From: Peptostreptococcus sp. D1 | GTDB lineage: Bacteria; Bacillota; Clostridia; Peptostreptococcales; Peptostreptococcaceae | Assembly: GCF_900112955.1 (NCBI RefSeq) | Contig: NZ_FONP01000010.1 | Span: 1 to 64,000 of the forward strand | Length of the DNA stretch: 64,000 bases | Direction of reading: 5' to 3' | Shown: positions 36,587 through 45,313 of the stretch, piece by piece | Position numbering within the stretch: the stretch's first letter is position 1 | Layout: each line of letters starts with the position of its first letter | Position numbers and translations under genes: made by a program | The notes under the pieces: generated by a model | Seen by the model: the letters and a program-made list of their open reading frames with translations, nothing else | What the model was told of the DNA's origin: nothing | Database searches by the model: none

Positions 36587-37258
36587 ATGCAAAAAGAAAA
36601 GGAATTGCAAATAACCTTAAGAAATATTTCTAAAAAATATGGAAATCACAGTATTTTAAAGAATATTAGTTTGGATATTTATCAAGGAGATTTTGTTTGT
36701 ATATTTGGCAAAAGTGGTTGTGGGAAAACAACTCTCCTAAACATAATGGGAACACTTGAAAATTATGATATGGGAAAGGTGATTTGTTTTTCAAAAAATG
36801 ATCCAGTGAGAAGTGATAAGGCAAGCGAATATTTACGAAGGATGAACATAGCGTATTTATTTCAAAACTTTGCATTGGTTGAGAAAATGACTGTTGAGGA
36901 AAACATGATGCTTGCGATTAAATATAATAGTCAGAAGGATAAAAAAACGCTTATAATAAATGCGCTCAATAAAATGGGTGTGGCAAATAAATTGAAATTT
37001 AAAGTATATGAGCTGTCCGGTGGAGAGCAACAAAGGGTGGCTTTAGCAAGAAATATGGTAAAACCATTTGATATTATGCTTGCGGATGAGCCTACGGGAT
37101 CTCTTGACAGTGAAAATAAAAGGATAGTGATAGATACACTTATTAAACTGAATAGAGAGGGGAAAACAATAGTTGTAGTAAGTCATGACAGAGATTTTGA
37201 AAAAGTTGCTCACAAGAGCTATATAATAGAAAATGGAAGCTTAAAGGGGAGTGTCTAG
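36587..37258 (+). CDS. ABC transporter ATP-binding protein (bacteriocin type)
   Basis: This 223-residue ATPase shows Walker A (FGKSGCGKTTLL), signature LSGGEQQRVALAR and Walker B IMLADEPTGSLD, with a late SHDRD switch His. The sequence is of the LolD/MacB class. Its start abuts the DUF1430 stop, so both form one export or immunity transporter. GGAGGG lies just before the ATG inside the upstream gene. Confidence 0.93.
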   Translation: MQKEKELQITLRNISKKYGNHSILKNISLDIYQGDFVCIFGKSGCGKTTLLNIMGTLENYDMGKVICFSKNDPVRSDKASEYLRRMNIAYLFQNFALVEKMTVEENMMLAIKYNSQKDKKTLIINALNKMGVANKLKFKVYELSGGEQQRVALARNMVKPFDIMLADEPTGSLDSENKRIVIDTLIKLNREGKTIVVVSHDRDFEKVAHKSYIIENGSLKGSV

Positions 37259-37259
37259 T

Positions 37260-37853
37260 ATGAAAAGGAAAATATTCGGAATAGGTATAATTTTACTTGT
37301 AATTATAATAGGCTTTATATACTTTGTAAGAAATAATGATAATATAGATTCATCAATTACAATAAAAAATGAGACATCTGAAAAATTAAAAGCAGTCGGA
37401 ATTTTGTCTGATAATAAAGTGATTTTAAATAAGACGAATGGGGATAAATTCTATATTCCTGAGAAACTTACAAATAAAATTAACGAAGTTTCTATAGTAG
37501 TAGTTAGTGATACTGGAAGTGTATCAAAATCAAAAGCAATATATCTAAAAGATATCAAAGCTGTTAGTATAAAGGAATTAAAGGGCGCAAATATAGAGTT
37601 AAATGTTAAAACAAAAGAAAAATCATTTGAAGAGATTGATATCCCTGAATTAAGTGGTTGGAAGGCTGGAATTGAAGGGAATAATGTACGGGGTTCCTTT
37701 CAGGCAAAAACAATGACTAATTATACCTTGTATATATTAGGTAAAGGTGGTAGATTAGGAGCTTCTGATACTGATAACAATAATACCGAAGTCGTTGCAA
37801 GTTGGGAAAAGCCTAAAGCTAAGGTTGATAGCTGGGTAGTTTTTTCAAAATAA
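37260..37853 (+). CDS. Membrane-anchored protein with a lactococcin 972-like C-terminal domain
   Basis: The 197-residue protein has a basic start, one transmembrane helix (residues 5-23), a hydrophilic ectodomain (24-130) and a C-terminal region W134-K197. That region aligns with W66-K127 of the bacteriocin with a single one-residue offset: both have W-x-x-G, Val at +9, Thr at +19 and +22, a GxGG, then ASWEK and a Trp eight residues later. The ATG at 37260 overlaps the ATPase stop region; AAAGGGGAGTG is upstream. I infer an immunity or decoy protein derived from the toxin fold. No family name is recognised for the whole protein. Confidence 0.75.
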   Translation: MKRKIFGIGIILLVIIIGFIYFVRNNDNIDSSITIKNETSEKLKAVGILSDNKVILNKTNGDKFYIPEKLTNKINEVSIVVVSDTGSVSKSKAIYLKDIKAVSIKELKGANIELNVKTKEKSFEEIDIPELSGWKAGIEGNNVRGSFQAKTMTNYTLYILGKGGRLGASDTDNNNTEVVASWEKPKAKVDSWVVFSK

Positions 37854-38000
37854 AAAGTATTAAAAAATGATTATAGGTGTAAGGGTAAGATGTAAATATT
37901 AAAACAAAGATGCATGTAAAAGCTTTAAATTTTAAGACAGATAAAAAAGAATTGAAAGAACGAAATATAATTTTATTTTATGCAAAATAATATAGTGTTT

Positions 38001-38046
38001 GAGCGAAACTTTGAGTGATAGAAAATTGTTTCGCTCTTTTTATTTT
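38001..38046 (+). terminator. Terminator of the bacteriocin operon
   Basis: GAGCGAAAC at 38001-38009 pairs perfectly with GTTTCGCTC at 38028-38036 and is followed by TTTTTATTTT. The stretch 37854-38000 before it holds no gene. Confidence 0.85.
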
Positions 38047-38199
38047 AGTTCTCTTTTTTTGTTGTAATTTACAATTAAACATTAATTTGATATTATATTT
38101 ATAACTACAATACATAGGTGGTAATCGGGCAATCAAATATGGAAGATACAATTAAAATTAATAAAAAAAATGAACAAAAGGTCTAAGAACGAGACATAG

Positions 38200-38434
38200 G
38201 ATGTATTTGGGGAATTATCTGGAAAAATTGAAGAAATTTATTATATAGATATAAATGAGAACGGATGAAATTCATCGTTCACGTTTGTATTAGATTTAAT
38301 TATTTCTGAATGTGAAAAGGAAAATATAGAAATATTATAAGTTGACAGGAGAAAATGATAAAATAGAAAAAATGGTGGAGCAATTTCAAAGGAATGATGT
38401 ACTACTATTTTTAGTTTCGCTAAAGGATAGATAG
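38200..38434 (+). pseudogene. SNF2-family helicase C-terminal remnant
   Basis: One frame encodes LSGKIEEIYYIDINENG, then a TGA at 38266, then SSFTFVLDLIISECEKENIE; after a frameshift near 38330 another frame encodes YYKLTGENDKIEKMVEQFQ and LLFLVSLK before a TAG at 38432. This order matches the helicase C-terminal lobe of SNF2 proteins, in which SLKAGG would follow. The gene is dead, and only about 75 codons remain. The remainder of 38047-38499 has no supported gene. Confidence 0.8.
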
Positions 38435-38499
38435 AATCGAAGAAAGAATATTAAAAATGCAGAATACAAAGAAAGAGCTTAATATAGTTTGGAGTAGAA

Positions 38500-39372
38500 A
38501 TGAATTATAAAATAAAGGATCTGGTAGCCCTGTGCACATCAGGCTCAAATATTTACAATGAAGATGTGTGTGGATTCAAGGAGAATATTGCCTGGGTAAT
38601 TGATGGTGCTACTGGTTTAAATGGAAAAAATTTTATGCCATCAGAGACTGATGCCAGATGGTATTCGCTTTGGTGGGATAAATATTTGAGAGATAATATT
38701 ACAGATAATATTTCTCTGGAATTATTGATGAAAAGAGGAATCCGAGAAATAAGAGCTGAGTTTGAGCAAAATTTAAGTGATAGTCATGGGCTGGGCTTTG
38801 AGGATATTTTGAAATTGGATTATCCGTCAGCTTCGATTGCTTTAATAAGAATAAATGAGGACGATATGGAATATTTTGTACTTGGAGATTGTAGAATTTA
38901 CACAGATAACTCTTGTATTCCTAAAATCGCTGATGAAACAATTTCAAATTTCGATAGTCAAGTTTTTGAGTCGATGAAAAATCTAAATGACTTTGGTTAT
39001 ATTAATTTTGCCGAAATCAAAGATAGGGTAATGGATCAAATAATTGAAAATAGACTCAAAAATAATATAGAGGGAGGGTATTGGATTCTAAGCTTCGATG
39101 AAAAGGCTGTTGACAATGCTGTATATGGAATTTGTAAAATAAGTGAGAATATGAAAGTATTGATGGCTAGCGACGGATATTATGCCATTTGTGACAAGTA
39201 TGGAATCTTTGAAGAGAAGGATTTGTTGAAATTGTCTTTTGATAGGGGCATCGTATCATTGTTTCATTTACTGAGGAAGTTTGAAAATAATGAAGATAAG
39301 GTAAGATTTATCCCGAGATTTAAAAAAATGGATGATTGTACGTGTCTGATGTTTAAAATAGATAAGGAATAG
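38500..39372 (+). CDS. PP2C-like protein phosphatase family protein
   Basis: This 290-residue protein carries degenerate PPM motifs: NEDVCGFKENIAWVIDGATGL near the N-terminus, FVLGDCRIYTD in the middle, and LMASDGYYAICDKYG with DDCTCLMFKI at the end. These supply metal-binding Asp residues. Such proteins dephosphorylate Ser/Thr residues, but the target is unknown. It is followed 12 nt later by a glycosyltransferase gene, suggesting an operon. Confidence 0.8.
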   Translation: MNYKIKDLVALCTSGSNIYNEDVCGFKENIAWVIDGATGLNGKNFMPSETDARWYSLWWDKYLRDNITDNISLELLMKRGIREIRAEFEQNLSDSHGLGFEDILKLDYPSASIALIRINEDDMEYFVLGDCRIYTDNSCIPKIADETISNFDSQVFESMKNLNDFGYINFAEIKDRVMDQIIENRLKNNIEGGYWILSFDEKAVDNAVYGICKISENMKVLMASDGYYAICDKYGIFEEKDLLKLSFDRGIVSLFHLLRKFENNEDKVRFIPRFKKMDDCTCLMFKIDKE

Positions 39373-39384
39373 CTGGAGGTTGAT

Positions 39385-40608
39385 ATGAAAGTATTACATA
39401 TTAGTGCTCAAAAGCCAGATTCAACCGGAAGTGGCATCTATATGAGTGGAATAATAAATGGATTTAGAAAAAAAAATATAGATCAGGCATTGATAGTGGG
39501 GATAGATATAGCTGATAGCGAGCAGGCAATTCTAGAAAAATTCGATGGAGAGGTTTCTCTGTATCCATTAAAATATAACAGTGAGGTACTCGATTTCAAT
39601 GTACCTGGAATGAGCGATAATATGCCGTATCCTAGTACCAGATACAGAGATATAACAAGCGATCAGGCAGCTAAAATGAGAGATGAATTTTCAAAGCTAT
39701 TGATGGATGCTGTTGATAAGGAAAATCCAGATGTGATTATATGTCATCATTTATATTATATTTCTTCAATAACAAGAGAGCTATTGCCAAATAAAAAAAT
39801 CTACGCAATTTGTCATGGAACCTGTATCAGGCAGTTAATGAGTAATGATTTTATGAGAGATTACATCATTGAAAAAATTGGGAGCTTAGATGGTGTATTT
39901 GCTCTTCATAATGAGCAGAAAAAAACTATTGAAAAACTCTTTGGTATTGGTGAATCAAAGATAAAAACAATTGGAAGTGGATATGATAGTTCAATTTTCA
40001 ATAATAAAATGGTAAAAAAATCTGGAAGCATCAAAATATCTTATGCTGGTAAAATATCTTGTAGCAAGGGATTAATTCCATTTATTAATGCGTTGAATAA
40101 AATTGATATTTCAGAATATGATATTGATATTATCTTTGCCGGTGGTGCTAGTGATTGTGATGAGTTAAAAGAAATAATAGCTTTGGCAAAAAAGTCATGT
40201 CGTAAAATTGATTTTGTTGGAAAAATTGATCAACAGGAATTGGCTGATTTATTTAACTCAAGTGATATTTTTGTTTTGCCATCATATTATGAAGGATTGC
40301 CACTTGTAATTCTTGAAGCCTTGGCATGTGGTTGTTATGTTATTTGTACCAACACAGATGGACTAGAAGAATGGCTGAGTGATAGTATTAAAAACAGCGG
40401 GATGTTTAATTTGGTGGAATTACCTGAAATGATTGACATTCAAACACCAGTTTTTGAACAGATGGAAGGCTTTGAAAATAGATTGAAATTCGCATTGGAG
40501 AAAGCAGTTGAATATAGAAAAAATAACAGAGAGAGGTTTTTGGACATAAGCAATCTGTCGTGGTATGGTTTGTCTGAAAGATTGTTGGCTTTGATAACTG
40601 AAAATTAG
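39385..40608 (+). CDS. Family 4 glycosyltransferase
   Basis: This 407-residue GT-B protein begins with a Rossmann-like MKVLHISAQKPDSTGSGIYM and has the typical C-terminal donor-binding domain, with ISYAGKISCSKGLIPFINAL and the E-x7-E motif region LPSYYEGLPLVILEALACG. The acceptor and sugar are unknown. It lies directly after the PP2C-like gene. Confidence 0.9.
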   Translation: MKVLHISAQKPDSTGSGIYMSGIINGFRKKNIDQALIVGIDIADSEQAILEKFDGEVSLYPLKYNSEVLDFNVPGMSDNMPYPSTRYRDITSDQAAKMRDEFSKLLMDAVDKENPDVIICHHLYYISSITRELLPNKKIYAICHGTCIRQLMSNDFMRDYIIEKIGSLDGVFALHNEQKKTIEKLFGIGESKIKTIGSGYDSSIFNNKMVKKSGSIKISYAGKISCSKGLIPFINALNKIDISEYDIDIIFAGGASDCDELKEIIALAKKSCRKIDFVGKIDQQELADLFNSSDIFVLPSYYEGLPLVILEALACGCYVICTNTDGLEEWLSDSIKNSGMFNLVELPEMIDIQTPVFEQMEGFENRLKFALEKAVEYRKNNRERFLDISNLSWYGLSERLLALITEN

Positions 40609-40736
40609 TTGTTATAATAAGTAGCTCGATTACGAATGATTGGTAGTCTAAAAATTATTTTTGGTTACTTAAAATCAATTGTTAAAAAAATCGGTTGTCG
40701 TTTGAAAAATAAGTTGTTGTAAAATTGGGTGTTATA

Positions 40737-41483
40737 ATGAGTAATGGTATTTTTAATAGAAATGTATTTTGCATAGTGGATTACAGAATGGATGAAAAAA
40801 TAAAACAAGCTTTATTTGAGTGTGGAATTTCCAAAATGATACCATCTTTCAGAAATGATAAGGTATATGATGCTATAAATGGACATGTGGATATTTCTCT
40901 TTATTATGACGGGAATATTTTTATTTCTGCTCCAGAGGCATTTGATTATTATAATAGCTTTTTTTTAGAGCTTGGTATAAAAAAATCATTGTTAATGGGA
41001 AGAAAAACTCTATCAGAGAAATATCCAAATAATATTTTTTACAATGTCTGTAGCGTGAGTAATGTTCATATTGGAAATTTTAATTTTACAGATGAATCTA
41101 TTTCTGATAGAATAAATAATGTAAATTACGATTTGAAAGTGATAAATGTCAAACAAGGATATGCTAATTGCTCAATTCTCGCAATAGACGAAAGATCGTT
41201 TATAACAGCAGACAATGGAATTTATAAAAAATTGATTGAAGAGGAGCTTGATGTTCTAAAGATATCTAGTGGTGGTATATCTCTATTCGATATGGATTAC
41301 GGATTTATTGGAGGGGCTAGTGCAGTCTACAAGGATGATGTATTTTTCTTTGGAGATTTGGATAAACATCCAGAATGTGCTAGAATAAAGGAATTTATAA
41401 CTGAAAGGGGGAAAAAAATAATTTCATTAGGTAAGGAAAAATTGGTAGACTATGGTGGTATGTATTTATTTGAGAATATTTAG
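40737..41483 (+). CDS. DUF6873-like protein
   Basis: This 248-residue protein resembles the clostridial DUF6873 family, thought to have an amidinotransferase-like (GME) fold. Visible motifs include GYANCSILAIDERSFITADN and GFIGGASAVYKDDVFFFGDL. A Cys in the first and a Gly-rich strand in the second fit that fold, but catalysis is unproven. Start at 40737; the spacer before it (40609-40736) contains two similar copies of a GTTATAAT-containing segment. Confidence 0.6.
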   Translation: MSNGIFNRNVFCIVDYRMDEKIKQALFECGISKMIPSFRNDKVYDAINGHVDISLYYDGNIFISAPEAFDYYNSFFLELGIKKSLLMGRKTLSEKYPNNIFYNVCSVSNVHIGNFNFTDESISDRINNVNYDLKVINVKQGYANCSILAIDERSFITADNGIYKKLIEEELDVLKISSGGISLFDMDYGFIGGASAVYKDDVFFFGDLDKHPECARIKEFITERGKKIISLGKEKLVDYGGMYLFENI

Positions 41484-41573
41484 TTGAAAAACGAGAAAAA
41501 AACTAAATTCTATGTGTTTCAGATACAACAGTTAATTTTTCTTTAATTTAACTACAATGAAATTATCTATATA

Positions 41574-42182
41574 ATGGATAAAATAATAATGATAAAAATA
41601 TTAACAATGGCAGTTGTTGGAGGTATTATTGGATATGTGACAAACGTTTTGGCTGTTAAGATGCTTTTTAGACCATTAAAACCGTTTAAAATACCTGTTT
41701 TTGGTTTTGAAATCGTAGGTTTGATTCCCAAGAGAAGAGCTGATATAGCAAAAAGTATCGGAACTACAGTTGGAGAGCAATTGATCGACTATGATGAACT
41801 GATAAACAATATGTTTAAGGAAGAAGACAAAGAAAATTTAAAGCGAGCTCTAAAAGAGAGGATTGCAGTGATAATCGAGGAAAAGGCGAGCTTTATTCCA
41901 TTTTTATTTAGGTCAAAGGTGGCTGAATTTGTCGATCAAGTGATTGAGAGTGAGTTTGATTCCGGAATTGATTCTTTATTAGAGATTGCGAAGGAAAAGG
42001 CGATTTCAAGGATTGATGTTGGACGGATGGTAGAAGAAAAAATCAACGAGCTGGATTTGGTGGAATTGGAGAAAATAATTTTTGTGATTGCAAGTAAGGA
42101 GCTAAAGCATATCGAGAATCTAGGATTGTTCCTTGGGTTTGTCATTGGTGTTGTTCAAGGTATTATATCGGTGATTTTTTAA
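41574..42182 (+). CDS. DUF445 family membrane protein
   Basis: This 202-residue protein starts with a transmembrane segment followed by GGIIGYVTNVLAVKMLFRPL, the DUF445 signature, then IPKRRADIAKSIG. A helical middle part and a C-terminal transmembrane helix follow. The function is unknown. It is shorter than many family members (about 380), matching the small Firmicutes type (YheB-like). Confidence 0.8.
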   Translation: MDKIIMIKILTMAVVGGIIGYVTNVLAVKMLFRPLKPFKIPVFGFEIVGLIPKRRADIAKSIGTTVGEQLIDYDELINNMFKEEDKENLKRALKERIAVIIEEKASFIPFLFRSKVAEFVDQVIESEFDSGIDSLLEIAKEKAISRIDVGRMVEEKINELDLVELEKIIFVIASKELKHIENLGLFLGFVIGVVQGIISVIF

Positions 42183-42206
42183 ATTAAAAACTTAAACAAT
42201 AAACTA

Positions 42207-42235
42207 TTGCAATCATAAAAAATATGTGATAGAAT
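42207..42235 (+). promoter_or_regulatory. thrS: Promoter of the T-box/thrS unit
   Basis: TTGCAA at 42207-42212 and TAGAAT at 42230-42235 with a 17-nt spacer lie just upstream of the T-box leader. Confidence 0.75.
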
Positions 42236-42244
42236 TATAAAAAA

Positions 42245-42484
42245 TAAAAATTTGCTATGAAAAAGGACAAGTAAAATAGAATACATCTGACAGAGAGATG
42301 AGCCTTGGCTGAAAGTTCATTAGTATGGTCTATTTGAAAACTACCTTTGAGCAGGACTTAGTAGCTATAGTGAAAGTGTCCGGTTGACTGCCTTAAAGTC
42401 TTTCGAGAGGGTATAATGTTAATTATGCCAACTTGGGTGGAACCGCGAGTATATCGTCCCAATTTTTTCGGGGCGATTTTTTTG
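42245..42484 (+). promoter_or_regulatory. T-box leader controlling thrS
   Basis: The leader has a stem I with GAGATGAGCC and a putative specifier ACC (42343-42345, a Thr codon), the T-box core GGGTGGAACCGCG near 42435-42447, and a terminator ATCGTCCC/GGGGCGAT at 42453-42477 followed by a T-run. Uncharged tRNA-Thr should stabilise the antiterminator and allow thrS transcription. Confidence 0.92.
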
Positions 42485-42547
42485 TTGAAAAAAATCCCCT
42501 ACATATAATGTACTAAAACAAATAAAATATAGTATGGAGGTAAGGCT

Positions 42548-44473
42548 ATGTTAAAGGTTGAATTAAGAGATGACAATTTTGTAGAAGTAGAAGATGGATC
42601 TTCACTATTTGATATTGCAAAGGGAATTAGTGATGGATTTGCTAGAAGTGTTTTAGTAGGCTCTATTGATGGTAAGCTTGAAAGCTTGAATAAAAAAATT
42701 GAAAAAGACTGCAAGGTAAACTTTTTTAAATTTGATGATCCAGAAGGTAAAGAGGTATTTAGACATACTTCAGCACATGTATTTGCTCAGGCGATGAAAA
42801 GACTTTGGCCAGAAGCAAAGCTGGCGATAGGACCGGCAATAGAAAATGGATTCTACTACGATTTCGATTTGGACTACAGGCTAGTTCCAGAAGATTTGGA
42901 AAAAATAGAAGCTGAAATGAAAAAAATTGTCAAGGAAGATTTGGTAATCGAAGGCTTTGAGGTTTCTAGAGAAGAAGCAATTAAATTGATGAAGGAAAAG
43001 GGCGAAGATTATAAGGTTGAGATGATAGAAGAGCTTCCAGATGGTGAAGTAATATCTATGTATAGACAAGGTGAATTTGTTGACCTATGTAGAGGACCAC
43101 ATCTGCAGAGTACTAAGAAGATAAAGGCATTTAAGCTTCAAAGTATTGCTGGAGCATACTGGAGAGGTGACGAGAGCAACAAAATGCTTCAGAGAGTATA
43201 TGGTACTTCTTTTGAGAAGAACAAAGACTTGGAAGAATATCTAAAGATGCTGGAAGAAGCAAAGAAAAGAGATCACAGAAAAATAGGTAAGGAATTAGAT
43301 TTATTTATGATTCCAGAGGAAGGTCCTGGCTTCCCTCTATTTTTGCCAAGAGGTATGGAGCTGAAAAAATCTTTAATGAAGTACTGGGAAGAAATTCATA
43401 GAGAAGACGGATATGTGGAAATAGAAACTCCAATTATCTTGAATAGAAAATTATGGGAAACTTCTGGTCACTGGTTCCATTATAAAGAAAATATGTATAC
43501 TGTTCAAATAGATGAAGAAGATTATGCTATCAAGCCGATGAACTGTCCGGGTGCAATGATATTTTATAAGAGCAAGCCTCATTCATACAGAGATTTCCCT
43601 ATGAGAGTTGCTGAAAGAGGTCGTGTACATAGACATGAGTTATCTGGTGCATTACATGGCTTGATGAGGGTTAGAGCATTTACTCAGGACGATGCTCATA
43701 TATTCATGCTACCTGAACAAATAAGAGATGAAATTAAGGGCGTTGTTAAGCTAATTGATAAGGTATATACAAAATTTGGATTCACTTACCATGTTGAATT
43801 GTCTACTAGACCTGAGGATTCAATGGGAACTGATGAAGAATGGGCAGTAGCAGAGGATGGATTAAGAGGTGCTTTGGAAGAGCTTGGTATGGATTATATA
43901 GTAAATGAAGGTGATGGTGCTTTTTATGGACCAAAGATTGACTTCCACCTAAGAGACTGTATAGGTAGAACTTGGCAGTGTGGAACAATTCAGCTGGATA
44001 TGCAGCTTCCACAGAGATTTGATGCTACTTATGTTGGAAAAGATGGTGAAAAGCATAGGCCAGTAATGATTCATAGAGTATGTCTGGGATCGATTGAAAG
44101 ATTTATAGGAATATTGATAGAAAACTACGCCGGAAAATTCCCAGTATGGTTGGCTCCATGTCAGGTTAAGGTAATTTCAGTTTCTGATAAATACAATGAT
44201 TATGCAGATAAAGTTAGAAAGAAATTATTTGACAACAATATAAGAGTTGAGTTGGATGATAGAGCAGAAAAAGTTGGCTTCAAAATTAGAGAGGCTCAGT
44301 TGGAAAAGATTCCTTATATGATAGTTGTGGGAGAAAAAGAAAGTGAAAATGCTTCAATATCTGTTAGATCTAGAGAAGAGGGTGAGTTAGGCTCAATGAA
44401 TGTAGCTGAATTCTTGGAAAAGGTCAATAAGCAGGTAGAGGATAGAGAAAATGTGAATTTTGACTTACTATAA
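42548..44473 (+). CDS. thrS: Threonyl-tRNA synthetase
   Basis: ThrS charges tRNA-Thr. Domains in order are TGS (1-60), editing domain with HTSAHVFAQAMKRLWP and the later Cys/His (DLCRGPHL), class II catalytic domain with zinc ligands in MNCPGAM and motif 2 RVHRHELSG, and an anticodon-binding domain (about 535-641). It is 641 residues, normal length. GGAGGTAAGGCT precedes the ATG. The T-box upstream fits. Confidence 0.97.
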   Translation: MLKVELRDDNFVEVEDGSSLFDIAKGISDGFARSVLVGSIDGKLESLNKKIEKDCKVNFFKFDDPEGKEVFRHTSAHVFAQAMKRLWPEAKLAIGPAIENGFYYDFDLDYRLVPEDLEKIEAEMKKIVKEDLVIEGFEVSREEAIKLMKEKGEDYKVEMIEELPDGEVISMYRQGEFVDLCRGPHLQSTKKIKAFKLQSIAGAYWRGDESNKMLQRVYGTSFEKNKDLEEYLKMLEEAKKRDHRKIGKELDLFMIPEEGPGFPLFLPRGMELKKSLMKYWEEIHREDGYVEIETPIILNRKLWETSGHWFHYKENMYTVQIDEEDYAIKPMNCPGAMIFYKSKPHSYRDFPMRVAERGRVHRHELSGALHGLMRVRAFTQDDAHIFMLPEQIRDEIKGVVKLIDKVYTKFGFTYHVELSTRPEDSMGTDEEWAVAEDGLRGALEELGMDYIVNEGDGAFYGPKIDFHLRDCIGRTWQCGTIQLDMQLPQRFDATYVGKDGEKHRPVMIHRVCLGSIERFIGILIENYAGKFPVWLAPCQVKVISVSDKYNDYADKVRKKLFDNNIRVELDDRAEKVGFKIREAQLEKIPYMIVVGEKESENASISVRSREEGELGSMNVAEFLEKVNKQVEDRENVNFDLL

Positions 44474-44510
44474 AAATATTATTTAAAAAGTATTATAATG
44501 CTATAAAGAT

Positions 44511-44558
44511 AAGTGCTATAGATTTGATTTTTTAATATATCATATATAGCACTTTTTA
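44511..44558 (+). terminator. Terminator after thrS
   Basis: AGTGCTATA at 44512 and TATAGCACT at 44545 form a stem with a long AT-rich loop, followed by TTTTATTTTG. Confidence 0.8.
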
Positions 44559-44579
44559 TTTTGATTGTATAATATTTGG

Positions 44580-44796
44580 CGTTGATGATAGAAAATAATT
44601 TCTCTCATCAACGTTAAATATTATAGGGCTGTGTCCTAAGGGATAGAGACGAGTTAAGGGCTGAGCTTGGACAGAGTGAAAGTCTTTAGATGCTGGTCGG
44701 TAACCCTTTTGGGCTTATAGCCCTTGTACAAACAACATGTTTGATGGGTGGGCCATGATTTCAAGCGTAATAAAAGGATCCCTTTATTATTTTATA
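44580..44796 (+). ncRNA. Candidate structured small RNA of about 215 nt
   Basis: TATAAT at 44568-44573 could start a transcript near 44580. The stretch begins with a 5' hairpin (GCGTTGATGA/TCATCAACGT), contains GTCCTAAG/CTTGGAC, GAC/GTC and GGGCTTATAGCCC helices, and ends with a TAATAAAAGG/CCTTTATTA hairpin and TTTTAT. GC content rises clearly above the AT-rich flanks and no open frame is present. The family is not recognised; 6S RNA or a raiA-type RNA are options. It lacks a T-box core and tmRNA signatures. Confidence 0.6.
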
Positions 44797-44929
44797 AATG
44801 TTTAAATTGTAAATAGTAGTATATTTTATTTAATATTATTTGTTTTATATCAATTGTAATACTACAAAAATATGATAAATTTGCAAAGTGAATTCTTCAA
44901 AAATGTTCTTAGATTATACCTTAAATTGA

Positions 44930-44958
44930 TTGAATTTAGTGATATTTTATGATATACT
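44930..44958 (+). promoter_or_regulatory. Promoter of secG
   Basis: TTGAAT at 44930-44935 and TATACT at 44953-44958 have a 17-nt spacer. The stretch 44797-44929 is AT-rich and empty. Confidence 0.75.
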
Positions 44959-45019
44959 TATAAATGGATTTTATTGTGAAAATTAGTAGACATTAACTAT
45001 GTTTTAGGAGGATAGAGAT

Positions 45020-45253
45020 ATGAGTATAAGTAATATTTTGATGTTAACACAATTAGTATTGAGCATTTTTTTGATAATAGTGGTGTTGCCTCAAGAGAGT
45101 AAACAAGCTCAAACACAGGTTTTTTTGGAGGATTCTGATTATCAAGCGTATTTTAAACCAAAAGGAAAAGAAGCATTTTTAAAGAAAACTACAAGAATAA
45201 TAGCTGTTTTATTTTTTGTAAATGCAATTGCTCTAGTAACAGTAATGAAATAG
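45020..45253 (+). CDS. secG: Preprotein translocase subunit SecG
   Basis: This 77-residue protein has two transmembrane helices (about 3-24 and 55-75) linked by a hydrophilic loop, as in SecG, with LSIFLIIVVLPQESKQAQ in the place of the family's first-helix end. SecG assists SecYE in secretion. The secG-rnr-smpB order is common in Firmicutes and supports the call. AGGAGGATAG precedes the ATG. Confidence 0.88.
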   Translation: MSISNILMLTQLVLSIFLIIVVLPQESKQAQTQVFLEDSDYQAYFKPKGKEAFLKKTTRIIAVLFFVNAIALVTVMK

Positions 45254-45261
45254 TATTGTGA

Positions 45262-45292
45262 TGCCTTTTTACGTAAGTAAGGGGGCTTTTTT
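45262..45292 (+). terminator. Attenuator-like hairpin between secG and rnr
   Basis: GCCTTTTTAC and GTAAGGGGGC pair, with several G-U pairs, followed by T6. It probably gives partial termination. Confidence 0.7.
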
Positions 45293-45313
45293 CATAAATG
45301 GGGGTGAAAATAT

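Noticed and set aside
44580-44796. Second T-box after thrS
   Set aside because: GGGTGGGCC near 44746 lacks the AACCGCG part of the T-box core, and no amino-acid gene follows.
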